A DNA stretch of 64,000 nt from Ceratothoa steindachneri (Eukaryota; Arthropoda; Malacostraca; Isopoda; Cymothoidae). Both the position numbers and the translations under genes were made by a program. The notes under the pieces were generated by a model. That model was not told the DNA's origin. It did not search any database and saw nothing but the letters and a program-made list of their open reading frames with translations. Positions 24,417 to 35,773 of the stretch are shown one piece after another. The DNA is taken from NCBI GenBank assembly GCA_963969495.1, contig OZ018323.1, positions 76,534,583 through 76,598,582 on the forward strand. Direction: 5' to 3'. Position 1 is the stretch's first letter. Each line of letters begins with the position of its first letter.

Positions 24417-24589
24417 CTCACTAACTCTGTATTTAAGAAGGGGATTTTTTTGAGTATTTAAATAATAATTTCATCTTAGTTTGGTTATGACATGTTTATT
24501 TTAAATTTTTATCAAGGTAATTTCTAAGAATTTCTTTAGAGTTTGAAAAAACAAAATAGTTTAGTTCAGAAAAAATAAATATGATTATC

Positions 24590-24830
24590 CAATAAGAAAA
24601 TTAATGAATTACGATTGGTGAAGTTCAGAAAATTTATTAAAATTTAAGTAGGGCTGCTTTTTTATTTTATCTATAACTATATTTTAGCAACGTGATTTTT
24701 TTTAAAGGATAGAAATTTAGTTTAGAGTTGCTTTTTAAAATTATTATAATTGGCGAAGTTCAGAAAATTTATAAAAAATTAACCATGGCTGCATTTTTTT
24801 TTTAGATTTTAAATTTTAATCTTAGTAGCA
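24590..24830 (+). repeat. Dispersed AT-rich repeat shared with 17.3-17.5 kb
   Basis: Two tandem versions of ggtgaagttcagaaaattta / ggcgaagttcagaaaattta, each leading to an atggctgc-type phrase and a T run, then ttttaaattttaatct. This is the same repeat as the minus-strand copy at 17300-17530. The hAT element at 24842 inserted immediately to the right of it. Confidence 0.55.
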
Positions 24831-24999
24831 TGCTGTCAGGTCAGGGCCAAATTTAGGCTTGGTGAGGTCCTAGGCTAAATAAAGCTCTGACCCTCCCCCC
24901 CCATCCCTTTTAAATTACACCACCTTGTCTCAGAAAGCTTGAAAGTATATATGCTTTTAATTACATAAAAATAATATTGCCTTTTAATTTTTATCAAAA

Positions 25000-27210
25000 A
25001 TATTTAATAATAAAGAACATGTTAAAAAATCACTAAAATTTTAGAGTATCCTCTAAGACATTTTCCTTCTTGATTTCCCAAAAGCAAAATCATGGATTAT
25101 GTCATGAAAAGATATGCTCCTGAACAATTTGCTACCATCAGGCATAGAAACAGTCTTAATATTGCTTTCACATTAGGGAAAACTAAATAAATCTTGTCTT
25201 GAAAGATGATTTGATACAGATCTTTGTGTTGAATTTGTTCTTTTTCAGGATAATTCTGGTTGACATAATCATTGAAGTATCTCAGTTCACCCGTGAGATT
25301 AATATCAACATCATGTGGATACTCTTTCATTAAGGCTTCTACTGCTTCATGTAGCTGTCTCCTTGAAGCTTCAAAATCAACCGAAAGTGAAAATTTGTTT
25401 GCAAAATAATTTTGGACCGTTGCTCTTCTTCTTAAATTTGCCCCACAGACGTCTATTATAGGGATGAAGGCTTTTACTCGAAATTTGTCTGTTGGAACAA
25501 GCTCTTCATCAGCATCAGGTGCAGCTTCATCGTTGGCTTGCTATATTCTCACCCTCTTATTTTTTGCATCACACTTATATTCTACATCAGATAATCTAGC
25601 TTCCATTTCAATATCATCAAAATTTTCTCGAATATTTTTAACATAGTGAGAAAGTGATCTGTACAGATTTTCACATGTGGTAAGTGCAATCTTTGGATCC
25701 TGGAGAGCCATACAGGTTTTGTGAAACTGTCAGCAAACGATTCCATAGGTGTAGCATAAAAACAAACTCTAGTTACTCCATTTTTTTCCCAGAAGAGTAC
25801 CAGCGTGAAGTCTTGTAGTCTCCTTTTCACTCTCATTAGCATAAATGTGTCTTAGATCATCTATGCTTCACATATAATTTGCATTTATGGCAGACACCGC
25901 TTTGGCTTGTTCTTCCCACCTAGTGTCGGACAAACTCTTTGGTACTCTGATGTCTGAGCTGGTAGTCAAGAAAGATAACATGACAGACCACCTGATTGTA
26001 GAAGATGAAAAGAAAGTGTATATTTTTTGAACAACAGCAAAAATTTTATTGCATCTAAACAGCAATCTACAGCATCACGGCCGACAAGATTTAATGAATG
26101 TCCAGCACAGGGAATATATATTGCATACTTATTTAAGACTTTTTGCTGCATTCCATTGTATTAACCAACCATATTTGCTGCATTATCATATGATTGCCCT
26201 AGGCATTTACTGTGATTTTTCAACTCTAGGAGAGTTATAAAGCGTTCAACAGGTAAACCATCACCAGGGGATACATACCTTACTAAAACAGTTAGTTGAT
26301 TCACATGGAAAAGATCTGGTGTAGAGTCCACAGACAAAGTGAAGTTAGTGAAGTTAGCAATCAATTCTAACAAACCAAGATAGTTGGCATTATTTGGTGA
26401 TTCAAAAGTTTCATTGTCCCTTAAAAGCTAAATCACGTTCTGCTAATGTGCATATCACTGCAATAACACGCTCAAGCCCATTGCTCAAATAAAGCAGTTC
26501 TAAATTTATTTGTTTTGCTAGTACTGAATCTAAGGTTGAGCCACGCTTTCTTGTCAAGTATGTTAGCAAAGCTCTTTTACGGTCTTGAGAGTTTTCATGA
26601 ATTTGAATTGCAATGGGATTTCGCCAGTCAGAAAATCCATCAGAAGCGATTGCCGTAGTTGATGTGGAAAACAGTTTGCAGACAAAGCAATCAATGCAAC
26701 CAGTTTTTGGAGAGTACACAAGTCATTCCTGATTGTTTACATCACCATTAAATTTTCTGTTTTAAAAAAGATCTTTTGAACAATATCTAACCTGATTTTT
26801 TAATGAACGGTTACAGTTTTTAAATGGACCATTGCAGTGCTGACACTTTGAAGGACCTTTAAGGATCCAGTATGAGGATTTATCCTCTGTTAAGACACTC
26901 CATTGACCAAGATCACTGAGTTTCATGAATTTTGTTGATTCAACTGTAGATGATGATTCTGCAATGTAAGCAACGCTCACATTGGATCCAGTTCCAATAT
27001 TTCCCTCAGCCTAGATTTCAGACTCTATGATCTCAGTATCAGAGAAAACAGGTTGTTGTTTTTTTAGACTATGCTGACCTCCTTGGGTTTGTGGATCATC
27101 ATCTGTTGCTGAGGTAAAATATCTCAAGTTTTGCCAAATTTTTTAGTTGCTCTTCAAGCTGTTGTTTTCTTTTTCCTTTTTGGTATCCGCTATCAAATGT
27201 TCGCTTCATT
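25000..27210 (-). pseudogene. hAT transposase (ZMYM1-like, TTF zinc finger), dead
   Basis: Order from the N terminus: MKRTFDSGYQKGKRK (typical basic start), DLGQWSVLTEDKSSYWI, then VYSPKTGCIDCFVCKLF (TTF zinc finger), GFSDWRNP, then CLGQSYDNAANMVG and CAGHSLNLVG, both signatures of this hAT branch. At the C terminus, VFPNVKAILRLFLCLMVANCSG is a decayed dimerisation segment (usually FPN..I.LRIFL..PVT.ASGERSFS). At least eight stops or frameshifts separate the pieces, so no active enzyme can be made. In the family this protein cuts and pastes hAT elements and makes 8-bp duplications. Confidence 0.85.
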
Positions 27211-27532
27211 GTAGGGCTAGAAACAAAATAACAAAAATAAATGCTAGAAAATAAAATATTATCAATGTAAAAAAATAATATATATAATGTTTTATATATT
27301 ATAGATAGCATAGAATAATAGGATCAAGACAGTTTTTTCGCCTACCCCTATTTTTGGATATTTTTACCCGATGTTAAAAAAATGAATAAATCTATAAATA
27401 ATATAGCTAATGAAGAACATTTAAATAAAATATTAATTAATTAATTAAATTTAATAAGTTATCGAAGTTGTTCAAACCATAATTGTCCTTCCACATCCAT
27501 TCTCTAAGAAGTTTATTAAAATTACCATTAGT

Positions 27533-28348
27533 GTGCAGGGGTTGATTTCACGAAAAGGGACCACTATCTATATATCCTCTATCGATGAGAGTTAATTGTG
27601 GGACCCACTTACCTTTAATGTAAGAGTTACAACTTAACCTGACTAATGAACCAAGCCTGTTATTATTAGTTGTCGAGGTATGCCTTTGTAGACCCTTTTG
27701 CTTTAAGGGCGCGTACACATGCACGGTCAGATAGCCGACCCGAGGCCGTCTACGATAGGCTTTGGAGCGCACAGTTCTCCGGGAAGAAGGTGGCTAGATA
27801 AGCTTTCCTCTGAACAGAGGCCAAAGCTTCACGAAAGGTGATCTGCTGGTGAGATCTTAACGACGAGGTACGACTCAAACAGGGGTTGAGATACTTCGCG
27901 GGGAACAGACAAACGGTCTGAACCGAGGAACTGGCAGACTCTCAATCTCCACGAGGATTGGCTAGTCCGTTAGATAGCCCCAGGGCATGGCCGTCCTCAG
28001 TGAATTCTCGAAGTCTGTCTATGCAAACTTATTTCGAGATAACGAGTTGGGTCGGACAGCGAAGTTTGCCTCAGGATATGGGGTTGAGCTTGTACGGCCG
28101 CGTTCGCGGGGAAAGGAAATGCCTGTAAGGAATGGCGGCGATAATTCGGCGTTGTCGCGGGGGAGGGAGAGCGATGTGTGCCCTGCTTAAGCAAAAACAG
28201 CCGGGTCAGGCGACTCAGCGTGGAAATACTTCCTTCTCGATGATTATAAAATTCCCCCGGCAAGGAGCACGTGGTTTGGAGCGAAGGGGTGAAAGCGGTA
28301 TTCTGAGGGGCTTCCTCTCAAGCTGGTCCTTCGAGGGGCATCCTCTCA
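27533..28348. mobile_element. Possible nested insertion in the hAT 5' region
   Basis: This block is clearly more GC-rich than the surrounding AT-rich hAT DNA. It is bracketed by cattagt at 27526-27532 and 28349-28355, which could be a 7-bp target duplication. No inverted repeats or LTRs are seen at its edges, and the frames inside (60-93 codons) show no known motif. The repeated cattagt could also be chance. Confidence 0.3.
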
Positions 28349-29044
28349 CATTAGTCATAAATAAATGTTTTACAGAAAAGCTACACAGTTTAGGTTATAT
28401 AATAATAAGTTAGGTTATATTCTTGCATGAAGAAAATTATATAGAGGTGAACTTTTATAAAATAAATAGATTAGCAATAAAAATTAACAATGGATATATC
28501 ACTACGACACTCAAATGATTACTTATATAAATTACAAGAACCAAAAACAGAAAAGACCAGGCACTAAGCAAGAGTTTTTTACACCGTAGCTGAGACTATT
28601 TTGCCTGAAGTCTGTTCTCCTTGGTATAGATCCAAGGACGTTTGATGAATAGGGAAAACGAATAACTGGTAGAACAAATCTAGGAAAATAGCACAACTTT
28701 GCAAGTCACCACACATGCAGAAGCAAATGACACAATGGCAAAAGCTTGGAAAGTTTCCACCAGAGGGCATCAAACCATCTATACATATACACTATAATTC
28801 CATGAATCATCTATAGGCTACTTATATACGGACATCATTACTAAATATTACACATCACCTATAATTCAACTATCTAGTCCACGCAATTATAGATGATTAA
28901 TTTTCGATTTTTTTATTTTAAGACAACACATTGGTTAAAAAAAAAGAAATAAATAAATCTGGAATTTTTTGAGGCCCCTGCAGATTATGAGGCCTTAAGC
29001 TAAAGCCTATTTAGCTTGTACCTAAATCTGGCTCTGCGTCAGGT

Positions 29045-29779
29045 GAACCTGATTGTACTTTACAGCCAAATTCGATCAGAGTCGGTGGACTTGAGATGAT
29101 CATAGAAAATGATGGATCTTGCTTCTCATTTTGGGCGTGCCCCACATTCACTCCTATTTGTGTTTTCGGTATCGAGATACGACCAGAATTCCACCAATTT
29201 ACTTGCCGAAAAAAGGAATGCTGCCATACATCTTCCGATCATCCTCAAAGTGGTTCGACAAGGATCAGTTATTTACAGTGGTAGATAGAGAGCATACTGA
29301 AACATTCAAGATCTTGGATACACACACAGGACTGTGAACCACTCAACCAATTTTATGGATGTGAATATTGGCGTGCACACACAAACGAGTGAATCGTATT
29401 AGAACAAACACAAAAGTTAGCATGAAGACCAATCTTGTGTTCGAATGAAGCTTTTTAAAATCTGACCTTCAAGACTCTATGTGGCAGAATCGTTTTATCT
29501 TGACAATCTTCTGGAAATTATATTTCGACAAGTTGCTGTTCAGTCGCTTTTAAAAGATGCATCATATTTTTGTATACTGGAATACTGAGTAAAGTATTTT
29601 GTATTCTGTAAACTTTCAAAATAAAGATCCATAACATAGAGGAGTATATTTTTATCCTAATTATAGTGGGCGAGACGAATCATAGGGTGACGAATCTTGA
29701 GGGAACAATCAGAGGGGTCAATTCTTTAAGTGACCCAAATTAACGATAAAATGAGGCTACAGAATGAAGATATATTAGT
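29045..29779. other. Unannotated stretch
   Basis: No gene is recognised between the hAT and the gggataaaa repeat. Confidence 0.4.
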
Positions 29780-30050
29780 GTGGATAAGGCAAGGATAAAA
29801 GGGTAATTAAAAAATATATATATAATTTGGCATAAAAGTGGGGAAATAAAATGTGATCTAAAGTAGGTATAAAACATATGGTGATACAAAGTTGGGGATA
29901 AAAGTGGCGATAAAAAGATGGGGATAAAAAGTTGGGGATAAACAGTTGGGAATACAATGTTTGGAATAAAATTGAGCATAAAAATTGGGAGAAAAATAAG
30001 GAAAAGTTGGGGATAAAATGTTGAAGATAAAAGTGAGACTAAAAAGTCTT
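29780..30050 (+). repeat. Irregular tandem repeat of gttggggataaaa
   Basis: About a dozen copies of a 14-18 bp unit (ttggggataaaaag with variants ggcgataaa, gggaatacaa, gaagataaaa). The repeats are loose and interrupted near 29810-29840. On the minus strand they give spurious frames rich in FIP and LSP. Confidence 0.75.
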
Positions 30051-30589
30051 TAAGTGAACCGCCCAGTTTTACTTACCCTTTGCCCTCGCTAATTGTCGCG
30101 AGCTTCCTATCCTCACATCATCTCCTCTCCTTTTGTCGCCTCCAAATCAACCAGCAATCAATCATAATCTATCTCCTTTGATTGGATGAAACCACAACAT
30201 GGACAATAATATCGATACAAAATCTGCCGTATTGAAAAAAGAACAGTTCTCAAATTTAACAAATAAAGGTTTTTGAACAATGGCCGATAAACATTGGAAA
30301 TGGAATAAAGAAAAATAAAAGGAATAATAAGGAAGGAGAGAAAGAGGAATAAAGAAATATATATAATACACCTGACACCCACTTGTAAAACCAGCGAGAT
30401 GCATCAAAAGAATGGGGGGGGAACTTCGTTGCCCCCAACGCCTGGAAGGGAGATCTGCGCCTAAATTAGGTTGATGCATTTCTCTTGTTTATCGTCCCCT
30501 TTAGAGAGGGTCTCCTCGTGAGGCAAATCCCTCGTTGGATTTTGCCCTTAAAATCGCACACTCTCTTGTACCTTCTACGTATTTCTGCC
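30051..30589. other. Unannotated AT-rich spacer
   Basis: No gene is recognised. The minus-strand frames of 60-105 codons are hydrophobic and overlap each other in different frames, consistent with chance. Confidence 0.4.
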
Positions 30590-31112
30590 TATCAATCTTT
30601 CTTTTTTTGTATGTCTATCATTTTCGCTCTCTCTCTCGTCTGTCTCACATATATTCTCACTATCTCGCTCTCTGCCTCTCTCCATCTTTCTATCTTAATC
30701 GCCCTCTTTCCCTCCCCCTTTTTTTCTCTCTCTCCTTCCATTCCCTTTCTCTTTCTCACACGCCCTCTCTCTTATTCTCTATCTCCCTCATTCTTCCTCT
30801 ATCTCTCATTCCCTTTCTTTCACATTTCTCTCCCTCATTCTTCATCTATCTCTCATTCCCTTTCTTTCACATTAGATCTCCCTTATACTCTTTCATTTTC
30901 TTTCGCATTATCTGTCTCTTTTTCTCCCTCTTTTATTCTTACTCTTATTCTCTCTCTATCCGTATCTCCTCTCATTTGCTCACTCTTCCATTTTCTATCT
31001 CATTCTCTCTTTCATTTTGTCTCTTATTTTCTCTTTCATTCACTCTCTCTCATTTTTTATCTCATTCTCTCTCTTATATTTTTTTTCTCTCTCTCTTTTA
31101 CCTAACTACCCG
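30590..31112 (+). repeat. Polypyrimidine (TC-rich) tract, about 0.5 kb
   Basis: The plus strand is overwhelmingly C and T (ctctct, ttccct, tcattc phrases) with few purines. An internal duplication of tctctcattccctttctttc lies around 30800-30870. It yields two overlapping serine/leucine/phenylalanine-rich frames of about 200 codons, which are artefacts. Such purine/pyrimidine strand asymmetry can adopt triplex (H-DNA) structure. Confidence 0.85.
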
Positions 31113-31156
31113 ACTAATGATAAGACAAGTATAAAATACCTACAACTATGTGCAGG

Positions 31157-31160
<4 letters not shown>

Positions 31161-31193
<33 letters not shown>
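31161..31193 (+). repeat. (GA)n microsatellite
   Basis: Sixteen GA units, about 50 bases after the pyrimidine tract, so strand composition flips from C/T to G/A. A shorter (GA) run follows at 31317-31333. Confidence 0.95.
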
Positions 31194-31196
<3 letters not shown>

Positions 31197-31316
31197 TGCG
31201 AGGATAGATATAAGCAGATACCGGATGTGCATATGTACGTATGCGTTATTAACATGTCCGTGGTTATATATACACACACTACTACTCTATATACACACTA
31301 TAAGTGATTTTAAAGC

Positions 31317-31333
31317 AGAGAGAGAGAGAGAGA
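31317..31333 (+). repeat. Short (GA)n run
   Basis: Eight GA units forming the second purine run after the pyrimidine tract. Confidence 0.9.
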
Positions 31334-32899
31334 GGACGAGAGGAAGGGGCCTGAGCAGTGAACGGGGGATCAACGAATGGGAGATGGGCCTCCACTCCTC
31401 CTCCTTGTGGATCAATGGCGTATAGTACCCCTAGCGCGACTGCGCCACTCACGCTAGAAGGGTGCCGCGGCGCATGCGCCAGTCTTGAAGGGACACCGCC
31501 AATGATCAGATCTCCTCCAGGTCTCAGCCCCGCAACGCTACAACCCCGCGAACCACTGCGTATCCACTATCACGAGTCATTTCCCAAATTACAATGAGGC
31601 CAACGCTCAAATCTGTTTTATTAAAGTCATTTTCGGCAAGAGGTTTGGGGGGCTGGTGGGTGTCGGGTGTGTACGTATCGGTCTTTGCTCTCGACCCAGT
31701 TTGGTTCGATCCGCTAATCTCCTACAATGTGTTCCCTTAATAAGAATAATAACAGAAAATGAGCGGAGGTTCGAACAATGCGCCCTCACAGCAGGACATC
31801 CTTTTATTTTGTTAGGCCTTCTTTCATATATATACACACGCAATTTACGTACGGGTGGAAACGAAATCAAATATGGACACACCCAAGCAACTTAGGATTG
31901 AGATCAAACTGATTGATGGCGTGAAACACACTTTTGTGTGACTTTCAGACTTTCTTTAGCTATATACACACTGAGCATGAGCTACCTGCACGTAATGTCA
32001 AGGATAAAACCGTTCAAAGAAAGTCACACACTTTTGTAGGACCTGTGTTGATTCTCCACCTATGCATACCTAATTTGTATGCGGAACAAAAACTGAATCA
32101 AGCCACACACACGCAATTTAAGATGGGAAATAAATCGATACAGGGACTGATTCACACATACACACACGTAAGGAGACAAGAAAATCGGCTATTATACACA
32201 GGATACGGGTAGAAACAGACACGTGCTGATACAAATGCGCACGTCGTTTAAACACATTTATTAGGAGAGTCGATCCCAAGCGAAGGCCCCCGACATGATT
32301 CAACCCCACAAACCTCGAATTGGGATCCCTACAGTTCTGGAAAGGGCCTCACCCGAGTAGGGGTTCTACAACCAAATAAAAGGTCTCTTTTCAAAAAGGG
32401 TCTCTAAACCCTCTAAAGACCCCCCCCCATCCCCAAAAGGGGTACCTTGAAGCCCGCCACATCGACATTCATCCGGATTATCAGATCCTCGACGGCTATC
32501 GCTACTTTAAGAGGGGGGCGCGGGGGGGGGGGGTCTTCGGACTTAAAAGCATGGAGGTCTCCGGTAACCGTATGCACGTAGGTGAGCTTGGGTCACTGAC
32601 CCCTCTTGCTTTAAAGAGGGGGCTATTCTCCCCTCCTCCACTTTAGCGCTACCCCTATCCGAAGAGAGAAGAGGGGTTCTTCGCTTGGGCTTTTAGAGTC
32701 ACGCCTTTGATCCGAGCGATTTCAGGTGCAATCCCCGGTCCCTGGTATTAACCAGGGGGGAGAGGGGGCGTATTTCACTATATTACTGGAGATCTTATTT
32801 CCCATTCGAGTTTGCTGCGTTCGCTAGGTGGAGCTACGGTAAAGATGAGGATTTATCTGCTCAATTCGCAGCATGTGAACGGGGAGAATCGCGCACACA
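31334..32899. other. Unannotated, partly GC-rich DNA with C and G runs
   Basis: No gene is recognised. 31390-31600 is GC-rich. 31830-32180 has scattered ACAC runs and near copies of acacacgcaattta. There is a run of C near 32421 and a run of G near 32522-32532. Confidence 0.4.
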
Positions 32900-32901
32900 T
32901 A

Positions 32902-33836
32902 CGAGGGGCGGTCAATAAGTTTTGCAATTCAGAAATAAGGAAACGAGATATGAGAAAAAGTGCTTTATTATTTTTCAACATAACTACCGTCCACTTCAAT
33001 GCACTTGCACCACTTGTCCCCGAGGCTTCGAATTCCCGACAACCAGAAATCTCCCGACTGCTGTTCACTCCACTCCTGGACGGCGAGCTGGACATCTTCA
33101 TCGTCCCCAAACCGGCATCCACGCACTGCAGCCTTAAGCTGGCGGAATAAAAAGTAGTCACTAGGGGCCAGATCTGGACTGTAGGGGAGATGGTTGAACT
33201 CCTCGAATCCGCACTCGCGCAGGGCAGCTTGTGCAACTCTAGCCTTGTGCACTTACATTGACGACGTTGAAGTCGATCATGGGGCGTGAAGTTTCTAGGG
33301 ACCCAACGGGCAGAGACCTTGGCCATGGCCAAATTGTCGTGGATGATGTTGATAACACTTTCATGTAATATTCCAAGTTCTCGCTCGATTTCTTCGACCT
33401 TCACCCGTCGATTTTCGAGGATCATCCTCTCCACATGGGCCACATTGTCCGCGTTGGTCACGTCTGATGGGCGTCCTGGACGGGGGTCATCTTCAAGGGA
33501 CTCACGACCATGGCGGAACTCCCTATTCCAGCGAGCAATGGTTGCATAGGAAGAGGCGGTGTCGGTGTATACTGCAACCATGCGTGCATCGATCTCTTTT
33601 GCATTCTTGCCTTCCTTGGTCAAAAATTTGGTCACTGCACGGTGCTCAACCTTCTCCATTGTTGACAAATTTGTGACTGACGATCTGCGACCAGCTACTG
33701 CTTCTTAAATAGACGAGGCAGGAGCGTGCGGCTGTAGGTCCTGACTTGTCATAAGTTGTCCTAACACCCCCACAAACGGCATACCCCTTCCTCTGTTTTG
33801 CCTTACTGATTCGCAAAACTTATTGACCGCCCCTCG
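32902..33836 (-). mobile_element. Internally deleted mariner element C, 935 bp
   Basis: Both ends share a perfect 24-bp inverted repeat starting CGAGGGGCGGTCAATAAG, with similarity continuing past it. TA lies just outside at 32900-32901 and 33837-33838, the expected mariner target duplication. The coding part on the minus strand lacks its middle. The perfect ends and TA duplication suggest this copy moved recently, presumably using a transposase made elsewhere. Confidence 0.9.
32968..33668 (-). pseudogene. Mariner transposase with catalytic core deleted (element C)
   Basis: From an ATG at 33668 the frame gives a DNA-binding region (FLTKEGKNAKEIDARM, SYATIARWNREF, DDPRPGRPSDVTNADNV, IERELGI) and then PHDRLQR. 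Near 33255 it jumps to HKARVAQAAL, followed in another frame by YSPDLAPSDYFLF and the C-terminal CIEVDGSYVEK. Roughly 110 residues that carry the first two catalytic aspartates are missing; only the third (PSDYFLF) remains. The protein cannot catalyse transposition. The 271-codon frame continues past the join only by chance reading. Confidence 0.85.
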
Positions 33837-33838
33837 TA

Positions 33839-34121
33839 CACTCACACAGACAAATATCTCACTGAATCTCTCTCACATCTAGAATAAGCAAAAAATAGAT
33901 GAAAATCTACCGTGTGGCCCAGAGTCGTTCGAAGTTTCCTCGTGTGTTTTTAATTCCTTTAATTTCATGAGTCGATAGAGGCAGACAGAAAGGCATAGTC
34001 ACACAAAGACAGACATAGTAACAGAGATATAGAGACAAAGAAAAACTGACAGACTAACAAAAACAAAGAGAGAAACAAGAAGACACATAAACAAGGGAAG
34101 TGAGAGAGAAACAAACAAACA
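33839..34121. other. Spacer leading to a (TA)n tract
   Basis: No gene is recognised. From about 33980 it is a loose CAGA/ACAAA purine-rich tract (agacagaaagg, acagagatatagag). Confidence 0.5.
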
Positions 34122-34124
34122 AAT

Positions 34125-34177
<53 letters not shown>
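34122..34177. repeat. (TA)n tract bordering the PLE palindrome
   Basis: About 56 bases of TA with one AAT interruption, ending exactly where the left palindrome arm starts. Confidence 0.95.
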
Positions 34178-34182
<5 letters not shown>

Positions 34183-34549
34183 CGTTATAGCCACGAGGAA
34201 AATGAAACAACGGAGAACTGCGAGGCCTTTCGACTAATGGTCCTTTACTGAGCAGACTAAAAGACAGGGAAAAAGAGAAAGATATTTATACACCTGATTA
34301 ATGAAAATATGGGATATAAAGATTAAAAGGGGTGGGATTTCCAGATACCTGGAAAAAACCTATTAACAAGATGAGCCGTCAGGGTTAAAAAAAAAAAGTT
34401 TACGGGTTACAAAAGAAAGGACGGGGCAATGTTTGGGAATCACATATGCAATATGAAAACAAAAAAAAAGTTTATACATGATAACTAGAAAATATGACAA
34501 AATAAAAATATGAGGAAAGGTTTTTTATATAAATAAGCTAAAATAACTT

Positions 34550-34908
34550 CTATGTGGTAATCATTAATTCAGAAATTTTATCTTTAAAGTCATTCTTAAA
34601 CATTCTTTTGATACAAGGGTCCAAAAAATACATTCCAGGGCTGAGATTAAAATTCGAAGTCAGTTGTATAAATGCCGATTCTAAAAGATTTCGTGAAAAA
34701 AAGTCATTTGATTTGGCAATCACAGAACTCTCCTTCCAATTAATACGATGGGAATTTTCACTCAAATGGATAAAAATGGCATTTGATGTTTGCCCAGTGC
34801 TTACAGAGTACTTATGTTGCTTAATACGCACATTCAGATCATTGCTAGTTTGCCCAATATAAAATGAAGGGCAATCCAAACAAGGGATTTTATAAATTAC
34901 GTTATTTG
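34550..34908 (-). pseudogene. PLE GIY-YIG endonuclease domain, left arm copy
   Basis: The frame enters from the palindrome centre (NNVIYKIPC) and continues DCPSFYIGQTSNDLNVRIKQH, where FYIGQT is the YIG half of the GIY-YIG fold and R in VRIKQH is the usual following arginine. Then come IHLSENSHRINW, SRNLLESAF and NLSPG, all standard for the Penelope endonuclease. It ends at a stop at 34550-34552. The reverse transcriptase part is absent, so the copy is 5'-truncated. In PLEs this domain nicks DNA for target-primed reverse transcription. Confidence 0.85.
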
Positions 34909-34911
34909 AAA

Positions 34912-35270
34912 CAAATAACGTAATTTATAAAATCCCTTGTTTGGATTGCCCTTCATTTTATATTGGGCAAACTAGCAATGATCTGAATGTGCGTATTAAG
35001 CAACATAAGTACTCTGTAAGCACTGGGCAAACATCAAATGCCATTTTTATCCATTTGAGTGAAAATTCCCATCGTATTAATTGGAAGGAGAGTTCTGTGA
35101 TTGCCAAATCAAATGACTTTTTTTCACGAAATCTTTTAGAATCGGCATTTATACAACTGACTTCGAATTTTAATCTCAGCCCTGGAATGTATTTTTTGGA
35201 CCCTTGTATCAAAAGAATGTTTAAGAATGACTTTAAAGATAAAATTTCTGAATTAATGATTACCACATAG
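34912..35270 (+). pseudogene. PLE GIY-YIG endonuclease domain, right arm copy
   Basis: This is identical over 109 codons to the left-arm copy and lies on the opposite strand, starting at the palindrome centre. It shows the same FYIGQT, ENSHRINW and NLSPG motifs and the same truncation before the reverse transcriptase. Perfect identity means the two copies share a very recent origin or are one sequence read twice. Confidence 0.85.
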
Positions 35271-35680
35271 AAGTTATTTTAGCTTATTTATATAAAAAAC
35301 CTTTCCTCATATTTTTATTTTGTCATATTTTCTAGTTATCATGTATAAACTTTTTTTTTGTTTTCATATTGCATATGTGATTCCCAAACATTGCCCCGTC
35401 CTTTCTTTTGTAACCCGTAAACTTTTTTTTTTTAACCCTGACGGCTCATCTTGTTAATAGGTTTTTTCCAGGTATCTGGAAATCCCACCCCTTTTAATCT
35501 TTATATCCCATATTTTCATTAATCAGGTGTATAAATATCTTTCTCTTTTTCCCTGTCTTTTAGTCTGCTCAGTAAAGGACCATTAGTCGAAAGGCCTCGC
35601 AGTTCTCCGTTGTTTCATTTTCCTCGTGGCTATAACGTTATTCATAAATTCCTCACGTTCCTTATTTTCGTGATTCAGTT

Positions 35681-35683
<3 letters not shown>

Positions 35684-35770
<87 letters not shown>
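35684..35770. repeat. (TA)n tract between PLE copies
   Basis: About 87 bases of uninterrupted TA separating the palindrome module from the next PLE. Confidence 0.95.

Positions 35771-35773
<3 letters not shown>

Larger units (their letters stand above)
24842..29036 (-). mobile_element. Complete but dead hAT element, TTF/ZMYM type, 4.2 kb
   Basis: The left end reads cagggccaaatttagg and the right end, on the minus strand, cagagccagatttagg: 16-bp inverted repeats with two mismatches. The flanks are tgtcaggt (24834-24841) and cgtcaggt (29037-29044), an 8-bp target duplication with one mismatch. Between the ends lies a decayed transposase on the minus strand (about 25000-27210). A GC-richer block at 27533-28348 may be a later insertion. 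The 8-bp duplication and the protein motifs agree on hAT. Confidence 0.85.
34178..35642. repeat. Perfect 731-bp inverted repeat with 3-base spacer (two PLE 3' halves head-to-head)
   Basis: Left arm 34178-34908 and right arm 34912-35642 are reverse complements around the spacer aaa at 34909-34911. I found no mismatch in the parts I compared, including homopolymers of 11 and 9 bases of equal length in both arms. Each arm carries a 5'-truncated PLE endonuclease domain and 3' untranslated DNA. The outer sides are (TA)n on the left and, 41 bases later, (TA)n on the right. It is either a true head-to-head PLE insertion or an inverted-duplication artefact of library preparation or assembly. Confidence 0.9.

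Noticed and set aside
30485..31134. Two overlapping frames of about 200 codons rich in S, L and F
   Set aside because: They come from the polypyrimidine tract, which lacks purine-containing stops; two frames are open at once.
32853..33668. 271-codon frame as an intact mariner transposase
   Set aside because: Only its first half is transposase; after the deletion join the rest is out of frame, while the true C terminus lies in another frame.
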